Shown: positions 51,760 through 62,500 of the stretch, one piece after another
Layout of the letters: each line of letters starts with the position of its first letter
Position numbering within the stretch: the stretch's first letter is position 1
Origin: Branchipolynoe longqiensis
Lineage: Eukaryota; Annelida; Polychaeta; Phyllodocida; Polynoidae
Direction: 5' to 3'
Length of the DNA: 64,000 nt
Assembly (NCBI GenBank): GCA_030323885.1
Contig: CM059186.1
Span: 22,029,849-22,093,848, forward strand
The notes under the pieces: model-generated
The model's input: only the letters and a program-made list of their open reading frames with translations
Told to the model about the DNA's origin: nothing
The model's database searches: none
Program-made: the position numbers and the translations under genes

Positions 51760-53505
51760 GATGGCTCGGGATCATCATAGACGTGCCGGCAATGACACTC
51801 ACCATCCCTTCTGACAAGATTGCAAGCACCATCCGCATGGTGCGATCTACCGAGGCCAGGACCAGCATCACCAAGAAGCAGCTCCGATCGCTGCTGGGCA
51901 AGCTCCTCCACCTCTCCAAGTGCGTCCAGCCCGCCAGGCTGTTCGTCGGCCGCCTCTTCCACGCCCTCAGGGCCATCTCTGGCACACGACCACCAGTCGA
52001 CGATGAGATGAAGGCTGACCTGGCCTGGTTCCCCGCCTTCACCAACGCATGGAACGGGACAGCCATAATCCCCCCAACGACCCCGGCAGGGAGATCGTGG
52101 TCGATGCGTGCCTCGGTGGCATCGGCGGAGCGGACGACACCCACGCCTACTCCGTGCCCCTCCATAGGGGATACTGCCATGACGACGACAGCATAACCCA
52201 GATTGAGGCCCTTAATGTCCTCGTCATGCTGCACACCCTCGCCAGACCCGACGACGATGGTGGCCACATAGCCATCAGCTGCGACAACATGGCAGCCGTC
52301 CACGTGCTCTCCACCGGCCGGGGCCACGTCCCCCGACTCCTCGGTATTGCTAGGGCCGCCTGGATGTTCCAGGCAGTCCGCAACATATGCATCACATTCC
52401 ACCACATACCCGGCCACCTCAACCTGGTGGCCGATGCCCTTAGCAGGGCCCACATCAGCCCCAGCCACCAACGTACTGCAATGACCCTATGTATCAACCG
52501 TCGCCTTACCCCCGTTGCACCAGCCCTCCTTGATTATGCCCCCCTTCAACTTATGTCTGTTCGCAGGGACCGAGTACGGGGCGCTGATCTGGGCGGCAAC
52601 GGCTAGGCAGACCGAGGCCAGGGCTCCGGGCACCTCGACCAACTACAGCGCCACGGTCAACAACTACATGCTCCACTGCGCCAGATACGCGGTGCAGCCC
52701 TTCTCACCCACACCACTCCAGATCAGGTGCTGGATCGAAGAGCGCGCGGCCCGAGTGTGCCCATCATCTGTGGCGAACGCGGTGTCGCACCTCAGACTCT
52801 ACTTCAAGCTCATGGGGGCCCCCACCAAAGCGATCGACCACATCACGGTGTGGCTCGCAATGGATGCCCTCAGGAGGTCCAAACGGCACAGGCACAAGGC
52901 GCCTCTGCACGCACCGGTGCGAGTGATCCGACAGGCGGTAGTCGACCTGAGGGCCGACCCGCCAGGAACGGTGGTGGCGTTCACGGTCCTGGTCATGTCC
53001 TTCGCAGGGGCTGAGGTCGCCCCCAGAACGGCAGCCACCTTCGACCCCACGCGGCCAGGGACGACGTGTGGGTACAGGCGGGAGCGCTACACATCGACCA
53101 GAAGTGGGCCAAGAACATGCAAGCGAACAACCAGTCCCAAAACCTGGTACTGGCATCGGCCCCGGACCACCGCTTCTGCCCGGTCGAGGCGTACCGCCAG
53201 CTCCTGCACCTCACCCCCACCTCGGCGCCCCTGCAGCCCCTCCTGCTCTTCCCAGCCGATGACCATTCCCTACATAGCTAGGAGATGGAAGCAGGCCCAG
53301 TTGGCCCGCTCCGACCAGCCGCCGTTCACCCTCCATGCCAACCGTAGGGCGGCGGCAACCGTGGCCTTCACCTCGGGAAGCTCCGAGCTGGAAGTCCAGC
53401 ACTTCAGTGGATGGACCTCCCACGCCCACAGGTGATACATCAGCACCGCCGACTCCCGCAAGGTCAACGCAGCCCTGGTCAGGGCAATCGCTGACTGAAA
53501 CATCA
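51760..53505 (+). pseudogene. DIRS-like tyrosine-recombinase retrotransposon, broken
   Basis: GC-rich island. In order: RT thumb (VRWLGIIIDVPAMTLTIPSD then TSITKKQLRSLLGKLLHLSK), RNase H (EIVVDACLGGIGGA, QIEALNVLVML, ISCDNMAAVHVL, FHHIPGHLNLVADALSR) and a tyrosine recombinase with an N-terminal SAM-like domain (about 52580-52870). Near the end are CPVEAYRQLL and a block with ANRRAAATVAF and the HFSGW motif. The frame changes near 52060 (beside a C6 run), near 52560, and twice between 53040 and 53285. A TGA at 53434-53436 lies immediately before the Tyr-Ile where the catalytic tyrosine is expected. The element is therefore inactive here. No terminal repeats were identified. Confidence 0.85.
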
Positions 53506-53866
53506 CAAATAACAACATTGGCTTGGCCGAGAAAAAACGGGGTTAAAAAACCTATTACCTATCACTCAGTAATAATTAACATCATTACAGTAATTTACAG
53601 TGATTAACCATAATAACATCCTTAGCATAATTAACCATTGATATATTAATTCACAACAATTGCCTTATTTTATTACATATTACTCTTATCAACTACTGCT
53701 ACCCGCTAGTTGCCATGTTCTCACCTCGCTGCAACTTGCTCATATGTCGCACCTCACTCATCCCATTCCCATCTCCCTTAATATGATCACCCATGACACT
53801 CTTCCTTGCAGCACTCCGTGTACAGGCTGACCATAAAACCATTCATGTAATGCCACTGGGGGCTGC
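53506..53866. other. AT-rich stretch after the retrotransposon
   Basis: No gene. It may include the untranslated 3' part of the DIRS-like element. Confidence 0.4.
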
Positions 53867-54248
53867 CCGGTGTCGTATTTTCAGCGCCCGGTCATTGTCA
53901 GCGGCCTGTCGTGGCTTCTGCGCATGCGCGGATTTTCGCACGTTGCGGCGATCACTGCTATTTGTTTTGCTTACACTCGGTGATTCGACTCTGATCTAGC
54001 TGCTACGTTAATATCGCTTGTAATTTAAGGTTAATTTAATTAAATTTCATTATTTGAGTATGTAATTCTGTTAAATATGATCGCATTCGATAGATTTCGG
54101 CCTAATCGGTCCCTAACACTGCCGGGTACCGTGGCTGAGCTTGTAGCCGGCGAGGGCATGGGTGTTTTGCATATGTCTTAAAATCTGCGCATGCGCAGAA
54201 GCCACGACAGGCCGCTGACAATGACCGGGCGCTGAAAATACGACACCA
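53867..54248. mobile_element. TIR element CCGGTGTCG with near-identical 60-bp ends
   Basis: GGTGTCGTATTTTCAGCGCC through GCTTCTGCGCATGCGC at the left is matched exactly by the inverted right end over about 60 bases. The NRF1-type palindrome TGCGCATGCGCA is complete at 54187-54198, with TGCGCATGCGCG at 53919-53930. The interior, including GTTAAATATGATCGCATTCG, recurs inverted at 63600 and 63860. No transposase. Confidence 0.9.
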
Positions 54249-54379
54249 GAATAAATGCCATGTTATTCCAATCATGCCTCCTCGTCCTGTGTGCCATGGC
54301 TGCAATTATGTATAGTCAGGTGCGTAGCGAGAATGCCTTGTGAAGAATAGATCTTTGTTGTGTAGCTATCCACTCGTGT

Positions 54380-54715
54380 GCGTGACACTGTTTCAGTATG
54401 TGACACTGTCTGAGTGTGTGACAGTGTGTGACAGTGTGTATCACTGTATCAGTATGTGACACTGTTCGTGTGTGGCAGTGCATAACACTGTATCAGTATG
54501 TAACACTGTATCAGTATGTGACACTACATCAGTGTGTGACATTGTATGCCACTGTGTCAGTATGTGACAGTGCGTAACAATGTGTCAGTGTGTGACAGTG
54601 TGTATCACTGTGTCGGTGAGTGGCAGTGCATGACACTGTGTCAATGTGTGACACTGTGTCAGTGTATGACAGTATGTGACACTGTGTAACAGAGAGTGAC
54701 ACTGTGCCACAAATA
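54380..54715. repeat. degenerate GTGTGACACTGTRTCA minisatellite
   Basis: Units of about 16-20 bases such as GTGTGACACTGTGTCAGT and GTATGTGACACTGTATCA, some partly self-complementary (GTGACACTGTC). Confidence 0.85.
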
Positions 54716-54888
54716 CGGTATATTAAGCCTTCACTTGCCTTCTAGAGAGTTTGTACTGTTGATTCCCGCCGTTCGTCCATTGTGATTGTGCTATGATGTT
54801 TAGATATATATAGTACTATGCATCCAACCACGTCCCACTTCCTTTTAATGGGCACACACACACAGATATATATGGGGGCTGTGATTGG

Positions 54889-54930
54889 GGGGGGGGGGGG
54901 GGCGGTGACTGGGGGGGGGGGGGGGCGGGG
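54889..54930. repeat. paired G tracts (14 and 15 bases)
   Basis: G14 at 54889-54902 and G15 at 54911-54925 separated by CGGTGACT. Confidence 0.9.
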
Positions 54931-54949
54931 CATGTACTTGAACAACCTT

Positions 54950-55138
54950 TCAGTCGCGACCTGTGTCAAATAAACACGGGCACGTGATGTCTTTTAAACC
55001 AATACCATGGAGCCGATACAACAAAAACAGGGCCTGACACGGCAGAGTCCGATCGCACTTCTTACAGGTGGGTACCTTTGGTGTGCTCTGTGCTGCAGAC
55101 AGACAAGGCATCTGCAGTTTCAGGTCGGCTTTGGCCAA
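54950..55138 (-). other. unassigned Cys-rich 62-codon open frame
   Basis: Encodes LKLQMPCLSAAQSTPKVPTC then KKCDRTLPCQALFLLYRLHG and DITCPCLFDTG. The six cysteines include CKKC, resembling half of a zinc-binding module, but no family is recognised. No splice partner was found, so it may be chance or a transposon remnant. Confidence 0.25.
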
Positions 55139-55224
55139 GGTTAGGAATAGGGGTAAGTTACTAGTACTAGGCTACTTACAAGTCGGTCAGGCCTCATGGT
55201 CTTCTTGGCCTTGGGGCGTGGACA

Positions 55225-55625
55225 TGCTATAGACCTATTTCATATGACATCACCATAGGTATCTAGGTCAGTGCATGCGCCTTTGGGCTGCAGGACGATA
55301 TACTGTCACACTGCAAACTCAATGGCTATGAGCAATCTTTATAGAGAACAAGTGAAATATCTCTAAAACCACACCACCTAGACACAAACCGCTTGTAGCA
55401 CATATAGTAAAAATATGCAATGAATAGATTATATTAAATTTATAAGGTTAGGGTTCTGAATTTCTATTAATTTTGAATAAAATAGATGTTTTGCACTGCA
55501 CGTCCCTGCAAACTCAATGCATGGTTGTGAGCAATCTTCATACAGAAAAAGTGAAATATCTCTAAAACCACACCACCTAGACACAAACCGCTTGGAACAC
55601 ATATAGTAGGTATGTGCGCAAATGC
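55225..55625 (+). mobile_element. element with about 205-bp internal repeats, copy 1
   Basis: Starts TAGACCTATTTCATATGACA, then TATCTAGGTCAGTGCATGCG and two internal units containing GTGAAATATCTCTAAAACCA, ACCACCTAGACACAAACCGC and TTTATAAGGTTAGGGTTCTG. Truncated at the right. Confidence 0.75.
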
Positions 55626-55929
55626 CGACTAGCGGCGGATATTTTCTTACAATAAAACTGATCCATCCAATCGCACCTTTTTTTTGGAGGGGTCTAGAAA
55701 AACGCCTCTATGATTGGTTTGCATTTGTCAATCTTGATTATTGCTAGTCTATATGTAGTATGGGAATCCCTTTACAGCTTAGTTTAAAAATATTTCAATT
55801 TGGTGAAGTTTTGCTATTCCAATAATAACTTCAAAAGTTTCACTCAATTTCAACCTGCAAATTCACCCTTTTATATCAATCTGCAATTTAAAAAAAGTAA
55901 ACTGGAGTGTGTAACCATTATTAATCTTA

Positions 55930-56547
55930 AGCCGTGTTCACACGGGCAATGTAAATCGATTCGTAGAAAGCGACTTGTATAGTTCGCCTCACATTTCACG
56001 TGTGAACGCACGTCTGAGGCGGATTAGGGCTGATTCGATTCACGTGATCCGGATAATGTAAACCACCTAAGCTAGGTAGTCTACGTGAATCGATTCCTGT
56101 GATGCGGATAATTTTGCCCGTGTGGACGCTCTGAGGCGGATTAAGCACCTCACACGCATGTGCAGTCGACACCTCAGGTTGTTGACTTTCTGGTCGATCA
56201 AAAGCGCATATTATATAATTTAATTAATGAAACTGCTATCTATGCACAGATATTTTTTTCATGATTTATTTGTAGGGTTTCACTGCCCAGCAGAAGTCTT
56301 GACCGTTCCAAACCAATACGATTCAGTACATACATATCTAGGTCGAACCCACACTCTCTGGTGCCGGCATCGTCGAACCCAAAATGGCGCTGGTTAGTCT
56401 GTACTTGCTCATGCGCAGATATCCACTTCCGCCTTAAACCGATTAAAAGCACGGCCCGTGTGAACGCGAAACACTTTCGGACTAATTCGCCTCACCTGAT
56501 TCGATTTGTCTGATTCGCCTCACATTTTGCCCGTGTGAACACGGCTT
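55930..56547. mobile_element. TIR element GCCGTGTTCACACGGGCAA, 0.6 kb
   Basis: Left AAGCCGTGTTCACACGGGCA and right TGCCCGTGTGAACACGGCTT are nearly perfect inverted repeats. Internally GTGTGAACGCACGTCTGAGG / CCGTGTGGACGCTCTGAGGC and a central GTAAACCACCTAAGCTAGGT form further symmetry. Related to 36334-36581. Contains no transposase. Confidence 0.85.
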
Positions 56548-56879
56548 TATATACTGTTGAGTTTGGGGAAATTGTGACGAGTAGATCAGAATAGGCACGA
56601 GTCGGAATGCAACAGGTATGACTTGTTTTTATCTGCCTTGCGCGACTCGGCGTTCATGCCTCGGCGCCGCAGGCCTGTGCATTTTTTCTTGTCATCAATT
56701 TCGGTCACAGAAATCTAGTGCTTATACCTTAATTTTATGTAAGAAAATAATTACCAATTTCAGAGTTGGAAAACGCCATAACTTCCTTAATACTCCACAT
56801 ATTAACATAATCTTGGTGTCATGTTTAATGGCGTTTCTAGCTCTTTCCAGTGGTGCCTTTTGTTTTATTATTGAACGGT

Positions 56880-57100
56880 TTGAAATTTGTTGGCATATAC
56901 CTACATATAGAGAACATATTCAACGAATAGATTACATTAAATTTATAAGGTTAGGGTTCTGCATTTCTATTAATTTTGAATAAAATAGACGTTTTGCACT
57001 GTGCGTACCGGCAAACGCAATGGCAGTGTGCCTTCGTTCTGCAGCCAAGCTGCGCGCGCATACACAATGTTTATAAACATTGAAAGGGGTTTATAATACA
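56880..57100 (+). mobile_element. element with 205-bp repeats, copy 2 (partial)
   Basis: One unit end (ATTAAATTTATAAGGTTAGG, TTTTGAATAAAATAGACG) followed by the right flank GCAGCCAAGCTGCGCGCGCA and TACACAATGTTTATAAACAT, which recurs at 58780-58820. Confidence 0.7.
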
Positions 57101-57484
57101 CAACCTCATCGGCTAATGTGAACTTTGAACTCAGACTGGGCCCCGAACCCAGACAGACTCGCGCCGTTCTGGTCATGGCTAAATGTTAGTGACTAACCCA
57201 GGGTAAGAGAACTTGCTTCGCCATCGGTTCCCACAAGTTTTCAGCCTCTCGACCCATTGTATTGTGTGTAAATGGTCCCGAATCCAGTCTACTAGTGTGT
57301 GTACCAAGGTTCACTGACCAAGGTTCACTTGTAATGGGTTTGTCACCAAACAAGGTTTACCCAAACTATTAGTACGCGTATTACCCACTAGAGGGAAGCA
57401 CCTGTAGACTGGGACAACTGTTAGTGCACGTATTAGTCACTAGAGTGAAGCACTTCCAGATTGAGACCTATTTTTAGATAGGTT

Positions 57485-57790
57485 GGTTGTTGGAATTTTA
57501 CGTCCTGGCAACATCTAAGGCGGTTCCGATTTGTAACAGTGCGATGACTTGATAGTGCTGTCCCACTGGGAAATCAGGCCACCAGCACAATTACCTGCTA
57601 TCCCATTCAGTCACATTATCCTGACGCTGAGTTAACCAGTCCTTGCCCTATCCTAGTAATGCTGAGCGCTAAGCTATGAAGCAACGAGTATCAATTTTGT
57701 AAGTCATCGCGTTGACTCAACAAGGAATCGAACTCCCGATCTCCCACAGGGGAGGCCTGCGCTCTACCGATTTGGCCATCGCGTCCCGTC
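57485..57790 (-). mobile_element. tRNA-derived SINE, family 1, head A, near full length
   Basis: Minus-strand head GCGATGGCCAAATCGGTAGA then GCGCAGGCCTCCCCTGTGGG and B box AGTTCGATTCC. Complete body; tail 1 slightly deleted (ACATCTAAGGCGGTTCC on +). Confidence 0.9.
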
Positions 57791-58009
57791 TACTGTATTG
57801 TGTATTGCGGCAACTAATATTTGTAAAATGGTTAGAAATTTTACATAGGAAGTCTGAAATTGGGTAGATATTTCAAAATGATCTGAAAGTTCACATCAGA
57901 AGCCAGACATCGGTTAGATGTTGCCAAACGATTGACAATTTTACCAATAGATTCATGTTCTTGCATTAAAACACTGAAGCGAATTAATTATGCTTCCCTA
58001 ACTAACTAA

Positions 58010-58830
58010 TATACCTATTTCATATGACGTCAGCATAGGTATCTAGGTCAATGCGCGTGCTGCTTGGCTGCAGGACCACCCACTGTAGCTTGGTACCTCG
58101 CTACCTAGAACAAGCTAGACAGACACACTGTCACACTGCAAATGCAATGGCTATGAGCAATCTTCATACAGAAAAAGTTAAATATCTCTAAAACCACACC
58201 ACCTAGACACAAACTGCTTGGAACACATAGAGAAACCATATTCAACGAATAGATTATATTAAATTTATACGGTTAGGGTTCTGCATTTCTAATAATTTTG
58301 AATAAAATATACTTTTTGAACTGCGCGAAGCAGCAAACTCAATACATTGTCAATGGCCATGAGCAATTTTCATACAGAAAAAGTGAAATATCTCTTAAAA
58401 CCACACCACCTAGACACAAACCGCTTGGAACACATATAGAAAACATATTCAATGAATAGATTATATTAAATTTATAAGGTTAGGGTTCTGCATTTCTATT
58501 AATTTTGAATGAAATGGACATTTTGCATTGCGCGTACCGGCAAACTCAATGCATTGTCAATGGCCGTGAGCAATCTTCATACAGAAAAAGTGAAATGTCT
58601 CTAAAACCACACCACCTAAAAACAAACTGGTTGGAACACATATAGAAAACATATTCAACGAACAGATTATATTAAATTTATAAGGTTAGGCTTCTGCATT
58701 TCTCTTAATTTTGAATAAAAATAGACGTTTTGCACTGCGCATATCGGCAAACTCAATGACAGTGTGTATTCGTTCTGCAGCCAAGCTGCGCGCGCATACA
58801 CAATATTTATAAATATTCAAATGGGTCTAT
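58010..58830 (+). mobile_element. element with 205-bp repeats, copy 3, most complete
   Basis: Left end ACCTATTTCATATGACGTCA, three to four internal units of about 205 bases (starts near 58135, 58340, 58545, and a partial one near 58745), then the right flank CTGCGCGCGCATACACAATA ending TATTCAAATGGGTCTATTTG. The outer ends form a weak inverted repeat (TAGACCYATTT). Confidence 0.8.
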
Positions 58831-58953
58831 TTGTAATATTTTGCATATTAGATTCCAACCCGATGTCGTTATTTCCATAACCCAGCGTTCCAACCCTTTT
58901 CCCATAGGTTTGTCTAGCAGACCTCTGCGTGAGTAACTAGGATCTCCCTAATG

Positions 58954-59262
58954 GCGTTCTCTGTGGCAGAGTGGTTAGAGTGTCTGACTTTTTTCTAGGT
59001 CAGACTCCTAATCTGAGGGTCATCGGTTCGATTCCCCGTGCCCCCAGCTCTGCCAATTTGGATTTCCACCGCTGTGTATAACTTACAGCGTTATCAAAGG
59101 CTGGTTGCTCTCATACCATTTCTATGTGGTGTGGGAGGTTAAAAATCCCTTGGGTCGGTAAAGGTGTAGGCTCGGGGTTTCTATCGACCAGCAGTGGAGT
59201 GGGGAAGACCAGTCGTCTGTGACTGGGATTCCCCCTGCTTGGGACAACTAATGTACCAAAAA
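58954..59262 (+). mobile_element. tRNA-derived SINE, family L, tail 2, near full length
   Basis: Head GGCGTTCTCTGTGGCAGAGT with GGTTAGAGTGTCTGAC, the variable arm, B box GGTTCGATTCCCC, body, and tail 2 GCAGTGGAGTGGGGAAGACC. It ends 80 bases before the hydantoinase-like start codon. Confidence 0.9.
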
Positions 59263-59342
59263 CAAAAAAAAAGAGACAAATAACTGTTCACACTTCCTGT
59301 CTACCATTCGCTATAAACGCCAACGTTGTCCAAGCAGTGGAA
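59263..59342 (+). promoter_or_regulatory. short region upstream of hydantoinase-like gene, ETS-type site
   Basis: Only 80 bases separate the SINE from the start codon. CACTTCCTGT at 59291-59300 reads ACAGGAAGTG on the other strand, an ETS-type site. No TATA box. The core promoter must lie here or within the SINE, or an upstream exon exists. Confidence 0.35.
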
Positions 59343-59514
59343 ATGGCGACTGTGATCGTTGGAGTCGACGTCGGGGGCACCAACACGGACGCCGTTGTGC
59401 TCCATGGTCGGCATGTCCTGTCGTCTGCCAAATCGCCCACCACACGTGACGTCACATCCGGAGTATGTCGTGCCATCGCGCAGGCGCTGAACGAGGCACA
59501 CCGACTTCTCGACG
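59343..59514 (+). CDS. hydantoinase-like exon 1
   Basis: ATG in context GGAAATGG, 57 full codons plus one base, donor GACG|GTGAGT. Contains the GGTNTD nucleotide-binding loop. Confidence 0.85.
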
Positions 59515-62500
59515 GTGAGTCATAGCTTTTCTCCCTAAAAAAATAAGAGTTGCATAGTCCGATGGTTTTGATTTTCTGTGATTTTCTATGATAAATATAC
59601 CAGGTTGATCGCTATGAATATAATTTACTTTAGGTTGAACAAACTTTTATTTTAAATAGCTAACTTTGGAGATATTTGAAGTGCAAACATGCAAAATTAA
59701 TTTTAGCAAGCATCTCTGACACCTGCTTCTGCAGTAATATATTCTATTAAATTGCCTCAGTATGCCCATCTATGTGGTGACAAATGTTCAATACGTGCAC
59801 CAGTATCTAAGTTAGATATGCCGAATCAAACCTAGATCATTGTCTTGGTTTTGAAAATGTGATGTTTTCATCGGACTATGCAGCTTTAAAGGGACCCGAG
59901 CCTTGCCATTCTGGTTACGCTGATTTTAACACCAGGTGGTGCATTCCATGTTCCAGTAGTTTCCAGCGTTCCCACAGGTGGTGCATGGTGCTGACTTGTG
60001 ACCTAGAAATAGTCCTGGTACATCCAAACTCCATTCTGACCCAGTTTAGGGTTTATAAGGGTCAAGGTAAAGGAACGGTAAAGGAATGACAAATTCCTGA
60101 CCTAAAAACTTACAAAAAGTATCTGTTCAAAATAAGGCTAGGAAGCCCCCCACTAAGCTGCACTGCAAAGGGGCATGTGATATGTCACTGCCCACCAGTG
60201 GGACGCCCAATAGAAGGTAACCATGCCAAAAGTAGCCAGATAACACACCACACAGCTACATACAAGCCTATGATATGTAAATAGGAGTAGGCTAGTCTAA
60301 TAGTAAGAGTAGAACAAAAGAAAATAATACATATATGGCAAGAAAATCCCAAAAAACTAACATAGGCTAATAACCATACCAACCAATTATCTATCTGCTA
60401 CTGAAATGCAGGCAATCAAATACCTTATCAGCAGCTACTGTGTGGTAAGATAACACCAACACTACAACTGGCCAGCATTGAAAACAAGCCTGGGTACCCG
60501 GGCGTATATGCTACGGACAGTATAAATACAGCCACAAAAAAAAAGAAGGTTACTACTACTAACCAAGTGACCCAGCTGGGTGAGAATGGAGAGAGGGGAG
60601 AGTAACCCACAACACCAAACAACTTCAGATTACAAGTGCAACACCCTAACCACTAGACTACAGAGGCCACATATAGTCAGTTGTCTCAGTTCAGGCTATT
60701 TGTATATACAACGTCATATATATACAAGGTGTGTGTGTATGTATGTATGTATGTATGCTAATTCGCAGAGCAAAGCAGCTCTACGAATAGCCTCCTGTGA
60801 ATGCACTAGAATATAGTCAAATATATATATACATGGTATATACATACATACATAAATATATTACACACATTCATACACTTGCTTTGGGGGTGGTTTGTAA
60901 CCTTACGATGGTTACCAGTTACAGAACTGCAACATTAATAGAGAGGCTCCGATAAATTGGCCCAATCTTTGGTTGAAGACTTACCTTCAGTAGGGAGTGT
61001 TGTAGAAGCTGGGGACATCTTTACAACGTTGTAACGGTGAAGCGTTGAGGCGGCACCGAATCTCTTCGGTCCGGCGGTAGTTGAGTGGTAGTTGGAACTT
61101 GTATCCAGTCGACAGCAGCAAGGGTTTCGAGGAAGGACGGTTAAAGATGGGTGCAGCAGTTGTTCCAGCAACGAGAACAAAGCGAGAGAAACCGTAAAGG
61201 TACATAGCCCCACCCAAGCACACAACTGCCCTGGTCAGGGGGAGGAGTATGCTTGGGAGGAAAAAAAAAAGGGTAGAGTATAGGAAAGAGAAATGAGGAG
61301 AGTTGAGTCAAAGGACTACATCTATCTGCTCTATGGAGACCAACCAGCGAGCCATAGACACGGACAGAGTAAGAGTAGAAAGTGAAATGCTGGTGGGCCC
61401 CCCCTCCTGGAACTCTTTTCAGACATATCAAGGAGGAGCAAGGCCAGCAGAGAGGAGATAGAGAGAGGTATGGACAGAGTGCGGTCCGGATAGCAAGTGT
61501 CTATACATACATACATACATACATACATACACATTGTATATATCATGTCGCTCTAAAGAAAATACCTCAGTTTTACCCATCCATTTTCAAAACACCAGCT
61601 GCCAACTGGTAGAGTCCCAGCCTCAGAACCCCCCGTCCCTCCCCACTGATCTCAGCACTCTCAGTGACCCAGTGCCGGTGCAGTGAGTCTACTACTCTCC
61701 CTCGACATATTTGGTTATATATAAACATAAAAAATAAACAGAGTTGTGCTTGGAGAGCATTTGTCGGAGTACGGTCCCAGTGTCACAGTTTCCACCGTCC
61801 GCCAGTTTCCGCGGTACACATACACTCAAATGCATTGTCAATGGCCGTGAGCAATCTTCATAAAGAAAAAGTGAAATATCTCTAAAACCACCCCACCTAG
61901 AAACAAATCGCTTGGTACACATATAGAAAACATCTTTACCCAAAAGATTATATTAAATTTATGAGGTTAGGGTTCTTGATTTCTATTAATTTGGAATAAA
62001 ATTAATGTTTTGCACTGCGCATATCATCAAACTCAAGGAATTGTCAATGATCGTGAGCAATCTTCATACAGAAAATACAGAAAAAGTGAAATATCTCTAA
62101 AACCACACCACCTAGAAACAAATCGCCTGGTACACATATAGAAAACATCTGTACCAAAAACGTTATATTAAATTCATAAGATTACTGATGATGCTGTTCA
62201 ATTTTGATGCATGCGCAGAAGCGATCTGTACCACGGAAACTGGCAGACGATGGAAACTGCGACAATGGTCGCTACGACCTATAATGGGCCCGTTTAATTG
62301 ATGGTTTCAGTGATGAACAGCTTTAGTCATTAGTTTGTCTCGATTTCTATTAATTAAGAGCGGTTAACAGGTCCAAGGCCTTTTATAGCTGTATCCTATT
62401 GATTGATCGATTGATTGTGGCTCATACAGTTTGTTAGTAATGTGCAAGTATATTTATCTTAGAGCTACCGACAGTTAAAGTTGCATAGTCCAATGGCTTT

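Noticed and set aside
51698..53220. Long minus-strand frames opposite the DIRS-like element
   Set aside because: GC-rich antisense shadows of the recombinase and RNase H frames; only the LINE portion below 51742 is meaningful on that strand.
1341..59040. Genuine tRNA genes at the tRNA-like heads
   Set aside because: Each head is joined to the same multi-copy body, arms are mismatched and no complete acceptor stem closes, so they are SINEs.
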